A DNA stretch of 11,433 nt from Cyanobacteria bacterium K_DeepCast_35m_m2_023 (GTDB lineage: Bacteria; Cyanobacteriota; Cyanobacteriia; PCC-6307; Cyanobiaceae), in NCBI GenBank assembly GCA_016882345.1, contig VGQR01000039.1:1-11433 (forward strand), in the 5' to 3' direction. The notes below the pieces were generated by a model. That model saw only the letters and a list, made by a program, of their open reading frames with translations, ran no database searches and was not told the origin of the DNA. The position numbers and the translations under genes are program-made. Numbering within the stretch: the stretch's first letter is position 1; each line of letters opens with the position of its first letter. This document shows positions 5,979-11,433 of this stretch, piece after piece.

Positions 5979-7423
5979 TGGCAGCGATGGCGGCGGCGCT
6001 TAGCCTGCCTCCTCTGAGCGCTGCGCGCATGACCGACGGCCAGGTCCATCCGATCGGAGCGCCTCTGGGTGAGGCCTTCAGCGGATTCGGCACCGATGGG
6101 GTGCGCGGCCCTGTGGGCTCCCAGGTCAGTCCGGCCCTGGCCCTGCAGCTCGGGTATTGGTGCGGCCAGGTGCTCAAGGCCGAGGGACCTGTGGTGATCG
6201 GCATGGATTCGCGCCGCAGCGGTCCGATGCTCACGGCGGCCTTGGCCGCCGGGCTCACGGCGGCGGGCCGGCAGGTCTGGAACCTGGGGCTCTGCCCGAC
6301 GCCGGCGGTGCCCCTGTCCGTGCGCCGCACGGGGGCCGCTGGGGGGCTGATGGTGTCGGCCAGCCACAACCCCCCCCACGACAACGGCATCAAGGTGTTT
6401 GGGGCCTCGGGCGCCAAGCTGCCCAAGGTGCAGCAGCAGGCGATCGAGGCCGGGCTGCGCGGTGATCCCAAGGCCATGGACCATGGCTTTGAGGCCACCG
6501 GCACCGTGCATGAGCGGCCTGGGCTGCTGCTCGATTACCAGAACAGCCTCTGGCAGAGCGTGGCGGGCCGCCGCCTCGATGGCTGCAGGATCGTGCTCGA
6601 TCTCTGCTGGGGCTCGGCGACCGCCTGCGCCGAAGGCGTGTTTCGCGAGCTGGGCGCCGAGGTCCAGGTGCTGCATGGGACCCCCGATGGCAGCCGCATC
6701 AACGTCGGCTGCGGCAGCACCCATCTGGGCCCCCTGCAGCAGGCGGTGCTCAGCAGCGGCGCCAGCATGGGCTTCGCCTTTGATGGCGATGCCGATCGCA
6801 TGCTCGCCGTCGACGGGCAGGGCCGTGCCGTCGATGGGGACCAGATCCTGTTTCTGTGGGGGTCAGCCTTGATGGAGGCGGGCGCGCTGGCTGGCAATCG
6901 CCTGGTGGCCACGGTCATGTCGAATCTGGGTTTCGAGCGGGCCTGGCAGCAGCGCGGCGGCGTGCTCGAGCGCACCCCCGTCGGCGATCAGTACGTCCAC
7001 CAGGCGATGGAAGAACTGGGGGCTGGCCTGGGCGGTGAACAGTCGGGTCACATTTTGTCGGCGGCCCACGGCATGAGCGGCGATGGGCTGCTCAGCGCCC
7101 TGCAGGTTGCCACCTTGATCCACAGCCGTGGGATCAGCCTGGCCGGGTGGCTCGACACCAGCTTTCAGCCCTATCCCCAGCTGCTGGTGAATGTGACGGT
7201 GCCCGATCGCGAGCGCCGCACCCAGTGGCAGGCCTGCGAACCGCTGCGGCGGGCGGTCGAACAGGCCGAGACGGCCATGGCCGGGCAGGGCCGGGTGTTG
7301 GTGCGGGCCAGCGGCACCGAGCCGCTGCTGCGGGTCATGGTCGAGGCGGCCAACCAGGCTGATGTCGACCACTGGGCCCAGACCCTGGCCGCCCTGGCCG
7401 AACAGCAGCTCAACGCCGCCTGA
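5978..7423 (+). CDS. glmM: phosphoglucosamine mutase
   Basis: This cytosolic enzyme converts glucosamine-6-phosphate to glucosamine-1-phosphate on the way to UDP-GlcNAc for peptidoglycan and lipid A. The motifs of the alpha-D-phosphohexomutase family are in order: FGTDGVRG (37-44), the phosphoserine loop LMVSASHNPPHDNGIK (124-139) with Ser129 as the expected phosphorylated residue, the metal loop FDGDADR (268-274), the sugar loop GGEQSGH (352-358) and the phosphate-binding RASGTEPLLRVM (443-454). With the start at 5978 the protein has 481 residues; with Met18 (6029) it has 464, nearer to E. coli GlmM (445). I chose 5978 for its TGATG overlap with the upstream small ORF, but the first 30 residues are poorly constrained. 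The open frame continues up to 5762, but that part is a shadow of the small ORF. The 3' end overlaps the convergent kinase gene by 14 nt. Confidence 0.96.
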   Translation: MAAMAAALSLPPLSAARMTDGQVHPIGAPLGEAFSGFGTDGVRGPVGSQVSPALALQLGYWCGQVLKAEGPVVIGMDSRRSGPMLTAALAAGLTAAGRQVWNLGLCPTPAVPLSVRRTGAAGGLMVSASHNPPHDNGIKVFGASGAKLPKVQQQAIEAGLRGDPKAMDHGFEATGTVHERPGLLLDYQNSLWQSVAGRRLDGCRIVLDLCWGSATACAEGVFRELGAEVQVLHGTPDGSRINVGCGSTHLGPLQQAVLSSGASMGFAFDGDADRMLAVDGQGRAVDGDQILFLWGSALMEAGALAGNRLVATVMSNLGFERAWQQRGGVLERTPVGDQYVHQAMEELGAGLGGEQSGHILSAAHGMSGDGLLSALQVATLIHSRGISLAGWLDTSFQPYPQLLVNVTVPDRERRTQWQACEPLRRAVEQAETAMAGQGRVLVRASGTEPLLRVMVEAANQADVDHWAQTLAALAEQQLNAA

Positions 7424-8387
7424 GCGCCCGCTCGGCGGCCAGCCCCAGGGCCCCTTCGCAGGCGTCGCCGGCGGCGTGCGCCAGCTGGGCCCCCGGGCAG
7501 CGTTGCGCCAGGGTCTGTTGCAGCGCCTGCCGCAGCAGCGGCAGATGGGCGAGCGCTCCGCCGCTGGGCCAGACCGGCGGGGCCTCCAGGGCCAGCTGCC
7601 TGGCGATGGCGATCGCCATCTCGGCCAGCGCCACACCCGAGCGCGCCACGATCGCCGCGGCCCCGGCGTCACCGGCGCTGGCCTGGGCGTGGACCACCGG
7701 TGCCAGGCGGGCAAAGCCAGCGGCGCCGAAGTCGGCCTGCACCACCCGCGCCTTGATCGCCTGGGCCGCAGCCGGGTCATCGGCCGCCAGCCCCAGGGCA
7801 GCCCAGACCGCCGCGCGCAGCGGCGTTTCGCCTTGGCGGCTGTCGGCCATCTGCAGGCTCAGGGCCAACCCGTCGCGGCCGATGTCCGTCGCCGAGCCGG
7901 CGCCATCGAGCAACCAGCCCCAGCCGCCGCAGCGGTGCAGCTGGCCCAGGGCATTGCGGCCCAGGCCGATGCAACCGGTGCCGCTGATCAGCAGGATGCC
8001 GGCACTGGCCTTGCCGCGGGCCCCTTCGAGGGCCGTGCGCTCGTCGCCGCAGACCACGACCTGCTGCTGCGGCAGCTCCAGGGTGGCGGCGGCCAGGGTT
8101 TCGCCCAGCTGCTGCACGGCGCTGCCGCTTTCGATGCCGCTGGCGCCGATGGCCGCTGCCGCCAGCTGCGGCGCGCCGGCTGGCAGGGCCGCCCAGGCCG
8201 CCTGCAGGCTGTCGCGCAGGGCGGTACGGAAGCGCACCTCGCCGCCGTCGGCCGCCAGGTGACTGACGCCGGGGCCGTCGCCTGCGGCGATCGTTTGCCA
8301 GCGGCCGGTCTCATCGAGCCGGGCCAGGCGGCAACGGGTGTGGGTCTGGCCCGCGTCAAAGCCGGCAATCAGGGGCCTGTTGGCCAT
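7410..8387 (-). CDS. BadF/BadG-type ATPase, probable N-acetylglucosamine kinase
   Basis: This 325-residue protein has the actin-like (ASKHA) ATPase fold of the BadF/BadG/BcrA/BcrD family, to which N-acetylglucosamine kinases of the NAGK type belong. Visible motifs are phosphate 1, IAGFDAGQTHTRCRLA (7-22); a probable catalytic aspartate in VVVCGDERTAL (110-120), Asp115; phosphate 2, LLISGTGCIGLGRN (132-145); the sugar/nucleotide loop GGWGWLLDGAGSATDIGRDG (154-173); and the adenosine loop WPSGGALAH (273-281). Expected reaction: phosphorylation of GlcNAc, or a related amino sugar, at O6 with ATP, as in peptidoglycan salvage. The substrate is inferred from family and from the neighbouring glmM and lytic transglycosylase. 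The start ATG at 8387 overlaps the ictB stop (ATGA). An upstream in-frame start at 8567 would run 60 residues into ictB and is rejected. The lack of the CxxC-type iron-sulfur site argues against a dehydratase activator. Confidence 0.9.
   Translation of the reverse strand: MANRPLIAGFDAGQTHTRCRLARLDETGRWQTIAAGDGPGVSHLAADGGEVRFRTALRDSLQAAWAALPAGAPQLAAAAIGASGIESGSAVQQLGETLAAATLELPQQQVVVCGDERTALEGARGKASAGILLISGTGCIGLGRNALGQLHRCGGWGWLLDGAGSATDIGRDGLALSLQMADSRQGETPLRAAVWAALGLAADDPAAAQAIKARVVQADFGAAGFARLAPVVHAQASAGDAGAAAIVARSGVALAEMAIAIARQLALEAPPVWPSGGALAHLPLLRQALQQTLAQRCPGAQLAHAAGDACEGALGLAAERALRRR
7605..7620. repeat. HIP1-type octamer within a 16-nt palindrome
   Basis: GCGATCGC (7609-7616) is the cyanobacterial HIP1 octamer. 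Here it is extended to a perfect 16-base palindrome, GATGGCGATCGCCATC, inside the kinase gene (coding for MAIAIA, about 257-262). I found only this one exact HIP1 copy in the window, far fewer than in HIP1-rich cyanobacteria, fitting a picocyanobacterial lineage. Confidence 0.6.
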
Positions 8388-9709
8388 CACGCGGCCGGTT
8401 TCGGTGCTGGAGCCGCCGCCGCCGCAGGCACCGCCAGGGCAAACCAGGCGATCAACTGCACTTCCGGTCGAAAGAAAATTGTGTCGGTGAGCCCCTGCAC
8501 CGCCAGAGCGGCCATGATCGCCAGCGTCGCCAGGGCCGGCAGCGCCAGGGGGCCATCGCTGCGCCACTGGCGCAGGGCCCCGCGCGCCCCGCAGATCAAC
8601 ACCCCCGCCAGGGTGATCAACCCGGGGATGCCTGTCTCGACTGCGATCTCCAGCGGGATCGAATAGGCGCTCAGGGCATTGAATTTGGGTTGCTGGAACA
8701 GGGGATAGATCTGGTTGAAGGCGTCATTGCCGGGGCCGATGCCCAGCCAGGGGCGGGCTTCGACCATCTGCAGGGCAGCGGTCCAGACGTTGATCCTGAA
8801 GTTGTTCGAGCTGTCCTCGCGGCCCGCCACCAGGCTCAGCACCCGCACGCGCAGCGGTTCGACCTGGGTGATCAGCAGGACGAGCGCTGCGCTGCCACAG
8901 ACCAGCAGCAGCAGCGGCAGCAACCGTCGCCACAGCGGCGGCCAGCTGCGGGTCTGGCGAAGGGCCAGCAGCAGCGCCATCAGCCCGATCGAGGCCACCA
9001 TCCCCATCCAGGCGCCGCGGCTGTAGGTGAGCACCAGGGCCACCAGCCCCAGGCCAAAGGCCGCGCCGGCAAACAGGCGTTGCGACAGCGACGACCAGCG
9101 CAGCAGGGCGGCCAGGGCCAGGGGCAGCACCGCCAGCAGGAAGCCGCCCAGGAGGTTGGGGTTGTCGAGGGTTCCATAAATGCGCGTGGTGCCGCTGGTG
9201 ACCGAGTTGGGGTCGGCCCAGCGGGCCAGTTCTTCGGTGCTCCCATACAGCTGCCGCAGACCGATCACGCTGGTCACCAGTTCGCCGCTCAGCAGCGCCG
9301 CCACAATCCGATCCCACCAGCGCGGGTCATGGGCCAGCAGCTGCCGCAGCAGGGCGTAGACCCCCAGGTAGCTGCCCAGCTTGAGCAGGCCTTTGAAGGC
9401 GGCCAGCGGCACCGGTGAAAAGCCCGTGGCCAGCAGGGCGACCGCCAGGATGCCCAGGATCCACAGATTGATCGCACCCAGCCGTCCCGGCGGGGTGCGC
9501 AGCGCCCACAGGATCCACAGCAGACCGCTGGCTGCGATCAGCAGGGCGACACCGCCCCGGCTGATCAGCGGTAGGCCCGCCATCAGGGCACAGCAGACCA
9601 GGCCGGCGATCTGGGGCAGGCGCTCCCCCAGGCGGCCCGGGGGGCTGCCGGCCAGCAGCCCCTGCCAGCGCAGCAGAAGCGGGACCGGGGGATGGGTGGA
9701 GGCGTTCAG
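8387..9709 (-). CDS. ictB: IctB-family membrane protein (O-antigen-ligase/Wzy_C-like)
   Basis: IctB was named as a putative inorganic carbon (bicarbonate) transporter, but transport was never firmly shown, and the family carries the Wzy_C domain of O-antigen ligases and polymerases. This protein has about ten to twelve membrane segments. The numbers here count from the CTG at 9709 (440 residues). The N-terminal [11 protein letters not shown] (11-21) and [10 protein letters not shown] (22-31) look like family sequence. Further marks are [20 protein letters not shown] (177-196, ahead of a membrane helix), the Wzy_C-type [10 protein letters not shown] (228-237), and the periplasmic [20 protein letters not shown] (320-339) leading to [18 protein letters not shown] (347-364). 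The first ATG in frame is at 9583 (398 residues), which would drop the conserved N-terminus. No ATG, GTG or TTG lies between there and the in-frame stop at 9734-9736. CTG at 9709 overlaps the trmB stop as CTGA. The stop overlaps the kinase start. Confidence 0.92.
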   Translation of the reverse strand: MNASTHPPVPLLLRWQGLLAGSPPGRLGERLPQIAGLVCCALMAGLPLISRGGVALLIAASGLLWILWALRTPPGRLGAINLWILGILAVALLATGFSPVPLAAFKGLLKLGSYLGVYALLRQLLAHDPRWWDRIVAALLSGELVTSVIGLRQLYGSTEELARWADPNSVTSGTTRIYGTLDNPNLLGGFLLAVLPLALAALLRWSSLSQRLFAGAAFGLGLVALVLTYSRGAWMGMVASIGLMALLLALRQTRSWPPLWRRLLPLLLLVCGSAALVLLITQVEPLRVRVLSLVAGREDSSNNFRINVWTAALQMVEARPWLGIGPGNDAFNQIYPLFQQPKFNALSAYSIPLEIAVETGIPGLITLAGVLICGARGALRQWRSDGPLALPALATLAIMAALAVQGLTDTIFFRPEVQLIAWFALAVPAAAAAPAPKPAA

Positions 9710-10440
9710 GGGGCGGCCGCGCTGCTGCAGGGATTATCCGCGTCTGTGTCGGTTTGCTCCAGGGTCTTGGTCAGCTCCTGTTGCAAGGCGTCCAATGTGG
9801 GCGGCGGGGCGTCGGTGCGCCGGTAGAGCACGCGGTAGACCGGCAATCCCTGCTGCAGCACATGCTGTTCGCGCTCGGTCGGCACCGGCAGGGGGTTGCC
9901 ACGGCGCCATGGACGCCCGTCGGCCTTGGGCCTGACAAAACAGCCGCTGGCTTCGATCACCGCCACCATCGGCTCGATCACCGCCAGCACGTCGCTTTGG
10001 ACGAACAGGTCGAATTCAGGCCGCAACGCCGTCGCGATGGCCAGCAGCAGCTCGGGTTGGAGCACGCGGCGCTTGTGATGCCTTGTTTTGAACCAGGGGT
10101 CCGGAAATTGGATCGTGACCCGCTGCAGCCGTCCCGGCGGCAGCTCGCCCAGCCAGCTCTGCAGGCTGACATTGGCGTTGCAGAACAGGAAATGCAGATT
10201 GTCGAGCTGCAGCGCGTGGCGATCGGCTTCGGCCGCCTCGACCAACGGCCGCCGGATCTCGACACCGAGGTGATTCCAGCGGTGCTCGCGCTGGGCCATC
10301 GCCAGCAGAAAGCGACCGCGGGCCGAACCGATGTCGAGGTGCAGGGGCAGCTCGGGGTTGCCAAACAGCGTTTCAACAGCGGGCAGGTCCCGCGGCTGCT
10401 GATAGAAGCGGCTGAGGGGATTGACGTGCTGGCGGACCAT
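9706..10440 (-). CDS. trmB: tRNA (guanine-N7-)-methyltransferase
   Basis: This 244-residue cytosolic enzyme transfers a methyl group from S-adenosylmethionine to N7 of G46 in the variable loop of tRNA. Motif I for SAM binding is [17 protein letters not shown] (33-49). [12 protein letters not shown] (59-70) follows, with the acidic residue that holds the SAM ribose. The TrmB signature [17 protein letters not shown] (111-127) and the C-terminal [19 protein letters not shown] (185-203, the PTxxE motif) are both present. About 35 residues after the catalytic domain (from [11 protein letters not shown], 209 on) are a helical then low-complexity tail that looks dispensable. The ATG at 10440 overlaps the stop of the FIST gene (ATGA). 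Its own TGA overlaps the proposed CTG start of ictB, so it sits inside a fully overlapping operon. Confidence 0.97.
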   Translation of the reverse strand: MVRQHVNPLSRFYQQPRDLPAVETLFGNPELPLHLDIGSARGRFLLAMAQREHRWNHLGVEIRRPLVEAAEADRHALQLDNLHFLFCNANVSLQSWLGELPPGRLQRVTIQFPDPWFKTRHHKRRVLQPELLLAIATALRPEFDLFVQSDVLAVIEPMVAVIEASGCFVRPKADGRPWRRGNPLPVPTEREQHVLQQGLPVYRVLYRRTDAPPPTLDALQQELTKTLEQTDTDADNPCSSAAAP

Positions 10441-11433
10441 CAGCTGCGTGGCACGACAAAGCCCCAGCTGGCGGTGTAGCCATGCAGGTGGGTGCTGCCG
10501 CCGATCGGTCCGATCTCCCCCTGGCAGAACGCCCCGGCGATCGGCACGGTGGCAAAGCGGTCGCGGCAGGGCCCGACGTCACCATCGGCCCGTCCATGCA
10601 ACCCCTGGCCGCGGCCCAGACAGGCGAACAGCAGGGCCGCCAGAGGCTGCGCCTGGCGGCTGGCCTGGCGGTCGAGCAGGGCGCTGAGCTCTTGCAGCGA
10701 GGCGTCCGCGTCCCGCAGTTGAAACTGAACCTGCTGGCCCACCCGCAGGCGTTCGGCCACGGCCACGGCGCCGTTACGTGGGTCGACACCGATCAGGTTG
10801 CGCACCAGAAACGCTGGTGCCGCATCGTTGGCCAGGCTGAAGCTGCTCTGCCCCACCCCCAGAAACAGGGAGTGCCTGACCTGTTCGCGCTCCCTGGGGC
10901 TGAGCCCGCTCAGGATCGCCTGCAGGGCGGCCACCGGGCTGCTGCGCTGGTCGCCCTGGCTGACTTCGAGCACCACATTGCGCTGGGCCTGCTCGACCTC
11001 GAGGATCGGGCCAATCGGCTTGCAGCCCTGGGCGACCACCGCATCGAGGCCCCAGCTGCCGCTCAGCAGACAGCCAACGGCCCCCTGGTGCACGACCCCG
11101 CCGTGCAGCAGCGAGCCATGGGGGGCGCTGTGGGCCGCCGCCAGACCGCCCACCTTGACGGCGTCGGGATAGGCGTAATCAAGGCCGCTAATGAGGTCAT
11201 TGATGGCCGGGCAGCTGGGATCCACCAGCAACAGCATCGAGTGCACTCCGCTGTTGCTACGGCCCACTTGCTGCAGCCAGGGCTCGGCGGGTCCGTCGAG
11301 ATCCGGTAGATCACCCCCACCCATCACGAATGGGTGCACCTCGGTATCGGGCAGGTGCAACAGGGTGACGCTCAGCGCCGAATCCTGTTCCAGCTCGTGC
11401 GGTTGGCCATCGGCGGCAGTGCCCACGACCCCC
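10440..11433 (-). CDS. FIST-domain protein (N-terminus outside the window)
   Basis: About 330 residues are visible. The reading frame stays open to the right edge, and the GTG at 11426 ([11 protein letters not shown]) lies inside the domain rather than at a start, so the N-terminus is cut off. FIST_N/FIST_C domains are predicted ligand-binding sensory modules, thought to bind small molecules such as amino acids, and are often joined to signalling domains. None is visible here. Counting from the GTG, FIST_N features are [18 protein letters not shown] (16-33) and [20 protein letters not shown] (60-79). FIST_C features are [18 protein letters not shown] (about 210-227), [17 protein letters not shown] (about 262-278) and the closing [17 protein letters not shown] (about 293-309), the family's typical FxxGEIGP ending. 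The stop overlaps the trmB start. Its role in this operon is unknown. Confidence 0.9.
   Translation of the reverse strand, partial: GVVGTAADGQPHELEQDSALSVTLLHLPDTEVHPFVMGGGDLPDLDGPAEPWLQQVGRSNSGVHSMLLLVDPSCPAINDLISGLDYAYPDAVKVGGLAAAHSAPHGSLLHGGVVHQGAVGCLLSGSWGLDAVVAQGCKPIGPILEVEQAQRNVVLEVSQGDQRSSPVAALQAILSGLSPREREQVRHSLFLGVGQSSFSLANDAAPAFLVRNLIGVDPRNGAVAVAERLRVGQQVQFQLRDADASLQELSALLDRQASRQAQPLAALLFACLGRGQGLHGRADGDVGPCRDRFATVPIAGAFCQGEIGPIGGSTHLHGYTASWGFVVPRS

Noticed and set aside
8388..8567. Upstream extension of the kinase by 60 codons
   Set aside because: It lies entirely within the ictB C-terminal coding region, has no family sequence, and the ATG at 8387 directly precedes the phosphate-1 motif.
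7362..8666. Long + frame (434 codons) opposite the kinase and ictB
   Set aside because: It spans two genes and their overlap on the other strand, has no domain signature, and is low-complexity.
10482..11309. Long + frame (275 codons) opposite the FIST gene
   Set aside because: The - strand carries clear FIST_N and FIST_C blocks in frame; this is a shadow.

Overview
The window looks like a stretch of core chromosome from a GC-rich unicellular cyanobacterium of the Cyanobium / freshwater Synechococcus type. Support comes from the gene set: an IctB-family membrane protein, a TxlA/HCF164-like membrane thioredoxin with a WCEAC active site, an NIL-domain protein with two 4Fe-4S motifs, a cyanobacterial-type ThyX, and a CobO-like protein next to dcd. 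Base composition is strongly GC-rich, with mostly G/C third codon positions. I see no transposase, integrase, phage gene, CRISPR array, tRNA or rRNA. This is a compact housekeeping region, not a mobile island, and I did not find a clearly new defence or biosynthetic system.

Layout. (1) 1-207 is leader DNA with a possible promoter, followed on + by a CobO-like P-loop-family gene (208-813) whose stop overlaps the start of dcd (813-1406). (2) On - are txlA-like (2154-2705) and thyX (1412-2143), read in that order; thyX converges on dcd with a 5-nt gap. (3) Diverging from txlA, on +, is a two-gene unit joined by an ATGA overlap: the NIL/4Fe-4S protein (2768-3184) and a multi-pass membrane protein of unknown function (3181-3687). 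(4) On - is a 664-residue lytic transglycosylase (3700-5694). (5) On + is a tiny tryptophan-rich membrane ORF (about 5754-5978), fused by TGATG to glmM (5978-7423). (6) On - is a tightly packed operon read from the right edge: FIST-domain protein (cut by the window edge), trmB, ictB and a BadF-type N-acetylglucosamine kinase (7410-8387). Every junction in it has a 4-nt overlap. The kinase and glmM overlap tail to tail by 14 nt.

How the genes may work together. dcd and thyX supply two steps of dTMP synthesis (dCTP to dUTP, and dUMP to dTMP). txlA and the divergent iron-sulfur/membrane pair form a redox-flavoured neighbourhood. The lytic transglycosylase, GlmM, the GlcNAc kinase and the O-antigen-ligase-like IctB all touch cell-wall or surface amino sugars. 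The grouping suggests envelope turnover and salvage, but that is inference from position. The points most worth following up are the apparent CTG start of ictB, the CobO-like protein without a normal Walker A loop, the NIL/Fe-S plus membrane protein pair, and the Trp-rich microprotein in front of glmM.
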